From Drosophila pseudoobscura (Eukaryota > Arthropoda > Insecta > Diptera > Drosophilidae): a stretch of 64,000 nt of DNA. Of this stretch, positions 26,006 through 37,300 are shown one piece after another. Under the pieces are notes generated by a model. That model searched no databases and was not told where the DNA came from. It saw nothing but the letters and a program-made list of their open reading frames with translations. The position numbers were made by a program, and so were the translations under genes. Position 1 is the first letter of the stretch. Every line of letters starts with the position of its first letter. Location: the NCBI RefSeq assembly GCF_009870125.1, contig NC_046681.1:12475001-12539000 (forward strand), given 5' to 3'.

Positions 26006-26400
26006 GGAAAAAATATACAAAAATTATCAGAGATTTATTTCAAAGGAAATCTTGAAGAAATTACTAGAAAAATGATTACAATTGTTATAGACAAATTTCT
26101 GATCTGTTTGAGGTTTTTCCTGGAGATCCCTTCTTACAGGAAAAAATATATAAAAATAATTAGAGATATATTTAAAGGAAAATCTTGAAGAAATTAACAG
26201 AAAAGTACCTAAAATTATTATAGAATAATTGCTGATGTTTTTGAAGTTTTTCCTGAATATCCCTTCTTACAGGAAAAAATATATAAAAATTATTAGAGAT
26301 ATATTTGAAGGAAAATATTTAAGAAATTATTAGAAAAATGCCCAAAATTATTATAGAATATTTGCTGATCTTTTTAGAGATTTTTCCAGGAGATCCCTTC
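26006..26400. repeat. Tandem repeat, three copies of about 133 bp
   Basis: Copies begin at about 26006, 26139 and 26272. Each reads GGAAAAAATATA(C/T)AAAAAT, then A(T)TAGAGATATATTT, then AAAGGAAAATCTTGAAGAA, then a stretch with AAAATTATTATAGA and GCTGAT(C/G)T, and ends with GTTTTTCCTG(G/A)A(G/T)AT, CCCTTCTTACA. The third copy loses its end near 26400. The first copy gives an open frame that continues from 25880, which is a by-product of the repeat. Confidence 0.8.
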
Positions 26401-29400
26401 AAATTAAACCCAAAAAATCCACATTTATTTCCCCTCTAAAGCACTTAAAAATTGAGGCAAAAAAATCCTTACATCGGAAAGTACTTTCGCAATTGAAATG
26501 AAAATTTTGCTTGGCCATAATCAGAAGGTGGCAGTCATTCCAATCAGACCGAAACTTGGACCGACACTAATCAGCAGACAGAGAGAGAGAGAGAGAGAGA
26601 GAGACGGCAGAGGCACAGGCCCCAAAAAACCCATTTAGCCGCCTTTTGATCTGACTGTACCCGTACCCCTACCTCTGTGCCTCTCTGTGTGTGTGCTAAC
26701 CATTCTCTCGCTCTCGCTCTCTCTCTCTCTCTCTTTGTATCCACTCCACCAATTTCGTCACTAATTTAACTCTTCCGCTGCCACTTAGTCGCTTTTCACT
26801 GTAACTAACTAAGTCCCCAATTTGTGCCCCCGCGCGGCGCTACTCTCTTTTCGAACGATGGTGTGGCACACCTTAACCCTAACCCGATGGCAGGCAGGGG
26901 CACGGCTACTACGTGCACCATTTGTGCCAAAGCCAATACAGGGAGTGGGTGGGAGGGGGGGAGGCCTCGGAGAGTCTGGTGGCGTTGAAAAATAGTTCGC
27001 CTGGCATTTGCCGAAAAAGTTTTGTGCGCCGCATACACAGAAAATGCACGACAAATGCCAGAAGCTTCTGCTTGTCGAATGCAGGACTCTCTTTCTAAAA
27101 CCGGGGCTGGAGGCCCCCCCCGGGGGGGTGGGGAGGGGGTGTTGGGGGGAGTCCGCCCACTGTCTCTCTCCCATGGTATGGTTTTGGTTCTTTTGTTTTT
27201 AGTCAGGCCGTGCGCCATTTTCAAGCAATTTTTACTTTTTAATTGACATTTGTTTGCGTTTATGTGTGTGTGTGTGTGTGTGCTCATAACTAGATGTATC
27301 TGTGTGTGTTTGTGTCCTTTGTGTGGGCCTTTATGGCCTTTATGTGTATTGGTGGCAAAGCACTTTACGACCCGGCAGCCCCGACGGCAGCGGCGCCAGA
27401 CATTTTTGTAATTATAGCACAAAATTGATTTGATTTTTGATTTTAATAAGTATTGACAGGGTTTTTAATGAAGTGGGCCGGCAAGGACAGCCACGCCCCC
27501 ACCCCCCCCCCCCTTAAATGTGCATGTGTGAGAGCCGAAAAGTATGCAGCAGAATTATGGATGTTACAGGGTTGGCTGCTGGCCATGGGTTTTGTATGCC
27601 CGCCCCGAAAGTATGCAATGGAATTGCGTATTCGTGCTGGTATTTTATTTTCGCCCGAGCCCCGAAAGTATGCAACATTTAAATGTAATGGAATATTTAT
27701 CCTTTTTTTTTGCATAAAACGTTCGCGCTGTCGGTGAAAGTCATTGGCTTTTGCGGCTGTGTGTGTGCGCCTAAATGTATCTGTGTGTCTAGTGCGTGCG
27801 TGTGTGTTTTTAGGACCTGCATTGATAACGGTTGTTGAACCGCACTGCCAAGCAATCGATATGTAAAGGGAAAAAAAATGGATGTTTTATGCTTCTTTAA
27901 AATCGATGCCTTTCAAAGCTGTAGGGGATTACTTGATGGAAATCTACTTTAAGACTTTTAAAGTATTAAATATTAAAAAATAAAACAATTAAAGTAGTTT
28001 TCCAGCGACCCAGGGCGACAATTAAAACGAGCTTCTATAAATCGAAACAGATTTCGTTATATAATATTAAACACATTCATTAAAATTCATTACACACGTA
28101 TTATGAATTATTTTGAACACTCAATTTGAATATATTCGAACTCCATTCAGGAATTGGTATCACTCTTGCTGCTGCCCGAGTCTGCTGAATATTTTATTTA
28201 TAATTTTGCTTAATTTCATTTTGAAGGCCTTGTTTTATGGTCGGCTTATGCTGTTACTGCTGTTGCTGTTGGTCATGTTTTTTGGGGGCGGGGCGGGGCG
28301 GGAGGGTGGCTTGAACGCCTCTAAGCCAATGACGTGGTGGGGGATCTGTGGGGACCTGTGTGTTGGTCAGCTGGCAGCCTGACATAAATTTGCAAATCGA
28401 CAAATATGTCATGCTCAATGTGTATGTGTGTGTGTGTGTGTGTGTGTGTAGGTGCATTGGTGTGTTTTTGATGGACAATGTTTGCTTATCGCTCCACAGG
28501 CTACCGCCCTCGTCCCGTCCCGTCCTCCCCCCCCCGTCCCTTGGCCCATTGGCCTTGTTCTACGCACGTGACTGACGCCTTGGTCCAGGACTAGGGTCCC
28601 GGGTCCCTGGTCCCTGGCTCTAGCTATCTCTATGTGCCCTGTGTGTCCCAATTCCTGTACCTCCCCAAAATGCGCCTAAATGTATGCAAGATAGCATCTG
28701 TTTTCGTCGTGTTACCGACTTACACATGTAAGTCACTCATATTTGAGTGTGTTCCAGTGTGTCCGTGTGTCTCGTGTGTCCGTGTGTCCGTGTGTCTCGT
28801 GTGTCCGCCTCTGACTAAGCGCCTACACATTCATTACACATGTATGCGTATTAGGCGCAAATATTGAGGCTTTACTTAAACAGCATTAAGTCGAAATTAA
28901 CATGTCTGAGACCACGGCCAGAACGAACCGCATAAAGCTGCCATTGCTGCCTGCCTGCCTGCCTGCCTCTGATAGATGGATAAGCATTGTATCTGTATCT
29001 TTTAGTCAGAGAGAGAGAGACAAAAAAAAAACAACAACTTTTGCGGCTGCTGCTGGGAAATTCAATCTATCAAATTCGAAAGCATATACGGGATATATAC
29101 ACAGGTGGAAAAAAAAAATTAAAACCAACTTCGTTTTGTGCATCCCCCCCGCCACCCCCAAAAAAGGAGAAAAAACTTTAAGCTTTCTCCACAAATAAAC
29201 GCCAAAAAATAGAGACTTTATAAATAAATAAAATTCTGCGTGCCACAGACGCCACACACACACACACACACACACACACATAAGCCCCTCTACTCCCGTG
29301 TGACGAGTGTCGTCGTCGCATCATCTGTGTTTTAGTTTTTTGTTCTAAAAAAAATTGTGCCAAAATTTTGAAGCTCAACGAAGCAGAGTTTCTGTCGTTG

Positions 29401-29559
29401 GAAAAGCAAAGCCGAAGCAAGCTTTTACGAAGGCTGCCCAGAGAGCTTTGGAAGAGAGCCGCGAGAGCGAGAGAGAGAGTGGTGAATATTTGAACCTACG
29501 AAAAGTGTTCGGTAAATGAAGAGAGTGATACGTTCCGAGAGAGACAGAGAGAGAGAGAG

Positions 29560-29915
29560 GAATTGAGTGGAGTTTGAGGAAGGAAAGAGACTGAAAAAGT
29601 GGTTGAGTGGAGTGGAGTTTGAGGTAAGGGAATCCCGAGTAAAAGAGTCATTGAGTGAAATGGAGTTTGAGTTAAGAGAAAGAGATGAAAAGAGTCCTTG
29701 AGTGGAGTGGAGTTTGAGGAAAGAGAGAAAGACTAAAAGAGTCAATGAGTGGAGTAGATGTTGAGGAAAGGGAAAGAGACTCAAAGAGTCAATGAGTCAA
29801 TAGGTGGAGGCAAGAGAAGGCCTAAAAGAGTCCTTGAGTGGAGTGTACTTTAAGCAAAGGGAAAGAGACCAAAATAGTCGTTGAGTGGAGAGAAGTTTGA
29901 GGTAAGAGAATCCCG
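29560..29915. repeat. Purine-rich tandem array, about 50-bp monomer
   Basis: Seven or eight degenerate units are seen. Each carries TTGAGTGGAGTGGAGTTTGA, then GGAAAGAGAAAGAGACTAAA, then AGAGTC. Related words (CACTCAAAGG, TTGAGTGGAGAG, GTTGAGTGGAGTGTAG) continue sparsely to about 30,250, which suggests a decayed extension. The purine strand is plus. The array has no lasting open frame on plus and a serine-rich meaningless frame on minus (29425-29784). Confidence 0.75.
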
Positions 29916-30835
29916 ACCTCCGATCCTAAAATGTTTCAACTAAAGACTCGCCGAGGAGTGTAAAATCTACCCGATTTTGAGCTTAATTTCTCCACTCAAA
30001 AGTATTTATATTTGAGTTTATTAAGCGCATTTTTGAGCCACAACGAAAGTGCATTTTAAGAGCACTGTTTTGACCACCAAATCTAAACCACTCAAAGGGC
30101 TTATGAGTTTAATAAATTCCACATTGAGTGGAGAGTACTTTTAAGAGTTACCTTCGTTGAGTGGAGTGTAGCTATGGGGAATGTTGGGCTTCCCAATTGA
30201 GTAAAAAGACCTGTATTCTTGGATCTCTTTTCAAATGTTGAGTGAGTCGTTTGTTGGACTTAAAAGGAGGCTCTTAAGGGCACTTTTGATGGGAAAATAT
30301 TAACATTATAGTTAATTGAATCCCTCAACCCATACAAAAATCAACTTGGAAACTTTTGCTTGTTTTCGCCACAAAATACAGTTGTCCATAAATTAAAATC
30401 GTGCCTTACACACTTTGAAACTTGCCACAAATGATGCCCAATAAATAAACACATCTCTCACTTGAGAAAATCAAATGCAAACACAAGTTTATTTGTTTGG
30501 CAATTATTAATTACCAAAAGGCAAAACACGGCCGCCTAAGTGCGAATTATGATTATGACCGATACGATACGATACGATGCGGGGAGTCCATTAACCAACA
30601 CACAAGTGAAATATTAAGAGGGGGAGCCCCTCTTCGGCTCCGGCTCCGGCTCCTCCCTCCATCTATCCCCAATCAAGCTCAATCAGAGCAAGCAATAGCC
30701 AAACAAATCGCATTAGGCAAACACATTAGTCGGATACAATCAAAATGCATCTGCAGCATCATCACAGGTTAAAACTTTCATAATTCGATGCGATTTTCGT
30801 GCGGTTAATAGAACCCTCCAATCCCTCCAACCCTC

Positions 30836-31039
30836 TCAGTCCTCTAATGCCATTAGCTTCTGGCATTCGCTGAGAAACCATCGACACAGAACATGCATCA
30901 GTCGGACATCATCGCAAACAAATTGCAATAATTCGATGCCCAATTTCTTGGCCAAAAACTGATTGGCAATGGCAGCGGCAGTGGTGAAACGATTTGGCCA
31001 ACTCATCATCGTCCGAATGGCTGTAGCTGAAAGATACAT
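30836..31039 (-). CDS. Small ORF or isolated last exon, unknown product
   Basis: A minus-strand frame runs from ATG at 31039-31037 to TGA at 30836-30838, 67 codons. The protein segment has an amphipathic, balanced composition: an alanine-rich stretch (FTTAAAIANQFLAKKLG), an acidic stretch (CDDVRLMHV) and a hydrophobic/cysteine stretch (LCRWFLSECQKL). A good acceptor (ATGTATCTTTCAG) ends at 31027, so the coding part may instead be a terminal exon starting at 31026. A 72-bp candidate intron immediately upstream was tested and fails because the joined frame meets TAG. The start context AACAAAATG is acceptable for flies. I recognise no domain. The sequence is out of character with the AT-rich surroundings. 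Confidence 0.35.
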   Translation of the reverse strand: MYLSATAIRTMMSWPNRFTTAAAIANQFLAKKLGIELLQFVCDDVRLMHVLCRWFLSECQKLMALED

Positions 31040-32872
31040 TTTGTTTATAAATTTAAAACACAAATTTATAGAGTCCCCAAGGCTTCAAGTCTGGCCTACC
31101 CCTTGAAGACTCCAACTAGCACTGGAATTGGCCCCAGAAAAGAGAGTAATATTTATAAGAAATATGGCCTGCGAGAACCCTAACGACCAGCTGCCCTGCT
31201 GCCTCGACAAATTGTCGCCCAATTTAATTTTGCAATAGTTTTAACAGAAAACTATAATAAATCTATTATTTATGGGCGCGTGTCTGAAAGGTTGAGTGAC
31301 CGCAGAAATTGCTTAAATATTTACACACGACTCCGTGTGGGGCTCCGGAAAATTCCATACACAAATTCTTAAAACGTATGCGGTTCTGCAGATACATATT
31401 TTATATTTACTCCGCAGATAAATTGATGCCAGATAAGATGCATAGACTCCTCCACGCCGCCACTCCGCCACTCCTCGCGGCCAAGTAAAAGTCCATTAAT
31501 AATTCATAAAAAATAAATTTCACAATAAAATTCAATTGATTGTGTAAATATTGTTCTTTACCGCAGAGCAGAGAAATTTTCCACATTTTTTTTTTTTCAT
31601 TTCTTTCGCCGCAAAAAGAGAAAGTGCCTTTCGCTTACTTTTTGATGTCCTGTGACGGGCGCTTGATAAATGTCCTCCTACTGATCCCCAAACCAGTCCA
31701 CCCTCTCCCCTTGGCGGGGGTGGGGGGCTGTTGCAACAGATAAAAAGGTGACCCAAAAAAAGAAAGAAAGTTGAAACTCGCACATGAAATTGGTTTTTGG
31801 GCAAACAGAAGTTGAATTCTTGCACATAAATCACAAAAATTGCGATTGAAATTACGCAAGACACGGGGGGCTTTCCACAGGGAGATCTTTTCCGTTTCGT
31901 AATTGGTAGGAAAGGGGCAAGCGATGGGGAGGGGAAGCCATAACCAATCGAATTTTATTTCATCGAATGTACGTACTATTTCTTTGGGGTGTACTGGTAA
32001 ATATAAAAATATGAAATGATACAAATAAATAATAAAAATATACATAAATAATAAATGATAATATTAAAAAAAAAATACATACTAAAATAAAAAAAATTAA
32101 TAAGTTATCCGGAAATAAATACTAATAAAATAAACAAATAATTAATAAAAATATAAATATAAATAAAAACAATAAAAATAAATAAATAATAAAAAATATA
32201 AATAAATAATAAATAGTAAAATAAATACAAAATGTAGAAATAATATTTATATAATAATACAAAATATATAAAATCATAATATATAATAAAAAAAATGTCT
32301 ATAAAAAAAGGTAGACAAAAAATGTAAAAAGATTCGTTGAGATTTTTCGTGTAGTTACAATAAATATAAATAATACAAAATATGAATTAAAATAATAACT
32401 ACCACAAAAATATAAAAAGTCTTCATTTGATGAATCAAAGTCTTAGAAAAATAATAGTTTTGCTATTTTTAAAAATTCTTTTAGCAGTAAAAAGTCGTTA
32501 AATGTCAAAGAATTTTTTGAAGACAGATAAATTGTAAAAAAAAATTCCCTAGAAATGTTCATTTAGGAATTATACCCTATATTTTCTATAAAAACTATTA
32601 TACTAGAAGAAACAGATTTTTATCTGCGTATCTTAGTATTTTTCATAAATAAAACCACTGAAAGTAGGTCCTTATAGTAAATCTAGACTTTTGATTTATT
32701 CTGTGTTGTGTTCTGTGCTGTTCCCCTTTTCTCCATTTTTATATATTAAAATTATACTTTTTGTAATATGTTTCACTAACAATACCACAATTATTTCAAT
32801 CTAAACTTTGAACACCACACAGAGAAAACCAGAAGATGGAATAGCTGCAGGCGTCGCTACAGACACTCGAGC

Positions 32873-32939
32873 GAGAGAGAGAGAGAGAGAGAGAGGGGTA
32901 ACAGAGATGGAGATGCATGGGGGGGGGGGGGGGGGGGGG
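32873..32939. repeat. GA microsatellite beside a 21-base G run
   Basis: GA dinucleotides run from 32873 to 32894. A G-rich linker follows, then 21 consecutive G at 32919-32939, the longest homopolymer of G in the window. Such runs can form G-quadruplexes. They are also prone to assembly error, so the length should be treated as approximate. Confidence 0.7.
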
Positions 32940-33975
32940 CGAAGCCCCACTCGAACACCTACTATTCTGTGGTGTACTTCTTTCAGTTTCTGGTCGAATT
33001 TTTTTCTGTGCTACTTTCGGATGTTGTTTCGGTTTTCGTGTGGGGCAGAGAACAAGCCCTGAGGCACAATTCTCTAGCTAAACTCTTGCCCTCTCTCTCT
33101 CTCTCTATTACTGTTCTTTATCTCTGCAGTCTACTGTTCATCTCTCACGCCTGACTGCATGCCACTTGTGCAATTTTAATTAACCACAAAATGTGGAAAA
33201 TATTCACAGAAACAGAAACAGAGAGGAAAAAAAAACAACAACTAAATAATGCATATATATGTATGTCTGTATGCCTATAGATGGTTGGATAGGAACAACA
33301 AACCTGGGTGCGGAGTACTTGTAAAAACAAATCTCAGGCCTATCCACAGGAAAAACATTCATACAGGAGGCGAGTCCCTCCCCCTCCCCCAACCAATGGC
33401 CTCAGGTTAAATGTATGCAAATATAAACAGCGTGTGAAAAGACATGGCCAAAAGGGGCGAGTTGGGTGGGTGGGTGTATGGTGGAGGGGAGGGGAGGGTC
33501 CTCCACCTTGCTTGTAACCCGCCTTGAGCGGTACTTATGCCAATGTTCTCGCTCTCATTCAAGTGCGGCTTCCTTTGCCTCAAGTGGCGTCCTCCACTTC
33601 ATTGTTCCTCCAGCTCCTGCCACTCCTCTGGTGACTAAGGGGTATGACAGATATGATAGACCATTTGAACGCTGGTGTGTTGGAGGTTTTTCGAGAGAGA
33701 AGGTTTTCTAGACGTGGGAGTCCCGTTTGAGGTGTAATTACAATGATTAAAACCCGTCAAACTTGATTTAGTTAGGCATCCCAAAAGTATGCACTAAAAA
33801 GCCTTCATAAATCGCAAGCCAGGTGTTCAAATAGCCACACGAAAACTTCTATTGTTCATTGCGGCTATAATAATGATCCGGACGACAAGATAAAAAATAC
33901 ATTTATTTAACAAAATTAACACAAAATTTAAGAATCATAGAGATTTTTCTTGTATTTATATCAAAGTCTCAAAAA

Positions 33976-34395
33976 ATCATATTTTTGCTATATTTAACAA
34001 TTCTTTTAGCATTTCCTTTAAATTCCTTTAAATATTCATAAAAAGAATTGGATATTTGTATTAAATTTCGTGCAATGTTTTCCATAAAAAGTGTTGTTTG
34101 AATTCTTTAAAAATGTTGGAATATTTATTTATTTTTTTTTTTGTTATTTATTTGTTCATAAATTTAAAACATTTACAAAAATCATAGTTTTGCTATTTTT
34201 AACAATTTTTTTAGCATTTCCCTTAAAAGTAAAAAATGTTTAAGCATTTCGTAAATATTCTTAAAAAGAAATAGATATTTGTATTGAATTTCGTGCAATG
34301 AAAATTGCATAGAAAATTGGTTTTTAGAATTCTTTAAAAATGTTGGAATATTTATTTATTTTTATTATTTATTTATACATAAATTTAAAACATAA
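33976..34395. repeat. Two tandem copies of a 205-bp AT-rich unit
   Basis: The first copy starts at 33976 and the second at 34181. Each has ATCAT(A/AG)TTTTTGCTAT, TTTAACAATT, TTTTAGCATTTCC, then GATATTTGTATT(A/G)AATTTC, GTGCAATG, then TTCTTTAAAAATGTTGGAAT, ATTTATTTATTTTT. A third diverged relative of the first part (TAGTTTTGCTATTTTTAAAA, ATTCTTTTAGCA) is found near 32454-32487. It is probably a dispersed AT-rich repeat, locally duplicated. Confidence 0.7.
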
Positions 34396-37300
34396 AACGC
34401 TCCTTTATCGTATCTGAAAATTCTGCACTTTCTCTGAAATCTCCTTCGCAACTCTCTTTAATGAGTACCCCGTAGTCTGAATACCCCAACTAAAGTTAGT
34501 CATCTACTTAGTTAGCACAGTTACCTGATGGTATGTCCTCAAGCTGATTAGTGTACGGCCCAGTGTCTGGAGCAGCTCTGCACCAGAGAAACACCTGTTG
34601 TTCTTGCCCCACCCCCCGCCCCTTTTGTTTTTCCTGTGCGGCGGCGGAGGCGGCCTCTGGGTACCCAAAAACCAATCGAGCATGTGGCGCATACAAAAAT
34701 ATTATATAAAAACAAACGGTAGAGAACAGCGGCAGAGCCCCGAAGAAAATGCCGAAAATTATGAAGAAAAACAAAGAGGCGGAGGAGAGACGCTAGAAGA
34801 GATCCGGAATCCGGCCGCAAGTAATTCAATTTGTATGCATGACTTATTGCCATCGAAGGATGATTTGGTTTTGGTTTTTTGGAAAATTTAATTAGCGTTA
34901 AAATACTTTTGGCCGACAAAGTTTATTGGCAGTCGGTGGTCGGCAGTCGCCAAAAGTCGCGTATAAATCGTAAACTTTTTAGGGTCACATTTATTTACTT
35001 TGAAGGGGGGGACAGATTCCAAAGGACGAGGGCAGGGGGTGTGGGGGGGGGGAGCCATTACAAATTAGTCCATAAAAGTTATGGGTTTATAAACGTGAAT
35101 CGTTCGTTGAATTGAAATCGGTCTGAGAGAAATGAATATTTCATTTCTCTCTCTCACACACACACACACAGAGAGAAATCCCCTCTCTCCAAAAGAACAA
35201 CAACAAAAATTTGTGAAAATCCAAATGGAAAATCAATTAAAAAGCATTGGCAGAGCCAGGCGTTGTACGATTGTTAGCGGAAAATTGTTTTCCCGCTGGA
35301 AAAAAAACGTTGTCATCGCATTTCTCTTTTTTTTCACAAAATATCCATTTAATAAAGATTTAAATGCGTCAGAGAACCGCTGCAAAGTGATGAGATTGAA
35401 TTGATGAAGGATATATTTTTGATAATAATTTTATATGTGTACGATGAAAGGCCAAGGCCAAAGTGTTGAATTTTCCGCAATGAAAATGGGGGAAAAACAG
35501 GTGACAGATTTTAACTGAAAGTGAATCTAAAGTTGGAAGACACGGAATCCAGTGAGGGAGGGAATGGGGGAGATTTTGAGGAAAGGAATTGATGTTTAAT
35601 CCATTGGAAAAGTATACAATGGTTTCCTGGGAGTAAGAAGGAGTCAAGCCATGCCAATTGTTTGAATTTCCCTCTGGCATTTCTTTGGATATTTTTTTGA
35701 GGGGTTTTTTATTTATTCTATAATTTATGTAAATAATTGTAATTAATATATTTTAGGAAAATAATTTCTTAAGAGTATCCTGTCTCTTTATTTCCATAAA
35801 AAATATACGAACCTACTAATTGTAATGTCCTTCAAGGAATAATAAATATCCTACAATTTGTTAATTAAATTTCTTTAGTTTTAATATTCTTTTATTGGGT
35901 TTTCCCCACTTTTTCTCGGATTAACACACCATTCTCTCAAATCTCTGTTTAATCCGAAAGTAAATATTCAGAAAAATTAATTTATTTGCTGTGACAATTC
36001 AATCATTCCGATTGGCTGATTGTCATTCCGTTGTTGGCCCTGGCTATCGTTTTCGCTTTGGCCATTAATCAACACCTTTTTTGCGTGGGGCAAAACACCT
36101 TTCCACCCACAACAAACCCACACAAAAAGTTGACATCACGAACGAAAAAGAATAACAAAAAAAAGGAAAGGAAAGGGAGGAGACAAAACGGGAAAGTGTT
36201 TTCCTGCTCATTTGCATAAAGCGACCATAAAACAAAACCAAAAATCTGTGGAAAATGCCCCCAGAAAAGAGAACTTCATTTATCAAGAGCGGCCGAACGA
36301 GAGAGAGAGAGAGAGCGCCTCGTTAAATGATAAATTGCCCAACACTGGACCACACGACCATATGTTCGTATGATTGACGTGTGGACTAATGCCGCCATAG
36401 GGCATCCTCCACAGGGTCCTGGCGATGTCCTCTACTGCTTGCTGCTTTCTCCATAACTATGCAAAACCGCATAGCAACTATTTATAATATTTTAAGCCCT
36501 ACATCTCACATCCATCCTCCGAGCTCCCTCCAACGTTGCTGCTGCTGCTGCTGCCTGCCTCATACCCTCGTATTAGTTATGCAGGCGGTTGCTGCGTTGA
36601 TGAGAAAATGCAAATTAGTTACCAACTTTGCCACACAGCCGCCGCTTCCCCGTTAACGAAAAAAAAAAACAAAAACGAACTTCAATTCAGTTTTTGGGCT
36701 TCGGTAAGAGGGTTTCTTCTACCTCTGGGGGTGGGGAGGGGTGTGGGTGTGGGTGGTGGCATTGCATCACCTGCTGCTGTTCCATCAGTGTCACAGACAG
36801 CCAAAAGTATGCAAACATTTTTCGCACTTTATAATTAAACAACTCAAAAGACAAAGAAGACTTAAAGGCGTTTGCCACTTCCTCTTTCACCCCCTCTCTC
36901 TCTCACTCTACCACTCCCTTTCTCTCCCACCCTCCTGCTCTCTCTGTGCTGCTGTTAACCAAGACTGGCAACATTTGCACTGTAATGAACTTTTGCAATA
37001 AACTGCGCCGCAATTTTTCGCTGACAAAGTTTTTGGCCCCTTTCCCACTATTAAAGGGAACAGGGTACAGGAGGAAACGGTAGAGAGAACGGAGCCGGGG
37101 GAAAACAGATCGGAATATAAAGTGTGGGAGAGGAAAAGAGATGCCCAGAGATGCCTAGAAAGAACTCGAAGAAATAACGAATGAGAGAGAGAGAGAGAGA
37201 GGAGGTGGGGCCTTCTTCTGTTGCTGCTGCTTATTTGTTTTGTTTTTGCGCGTCTCTTATTTCCGGCTAGCTGCGCATTTTTATTGCGCTCAAAAAGTAT

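Larger units (their letters stand above)
24711..30835. other. Gene-poor region dominated by simple sequence
   Basis: CT/GA runs (24721-24752, 26578-26604, 26710-26735), G-rich tracts (25120-25150, 25515-25560, 27118-27155), GT runs (27263-27282, 28421-28449), a CA run (29254-29280) and a CGTGTGTC minisatellite (28756-28808) fill most of the stretch. Two clearer tandem arrays are listed separately. Open frames such as 26805-27422 on the minus strand read through this low complexity and show no family features. Confidence 0.5.

Noticed and set aside
26872..26885. ACCTTAACCCTAACCC, resembling a telomere-type repeat
   Set aside because: Only two units are present, and flies do not use such telomeric repeats.
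26805..27422. A 205-codon minus-strand frame
   Set aside because: It reads across GT microsatellites and G/C runs, with overlapping equally long frames on the same strand; nothing family-like.
31028..31099. A 72-bp candidate intron joining an upstream exon to the small ORF at 30.8-31.0 kb
   Set aside because: The joined frame meets TAG within a few codons upstream, so it cannot extend the protein.
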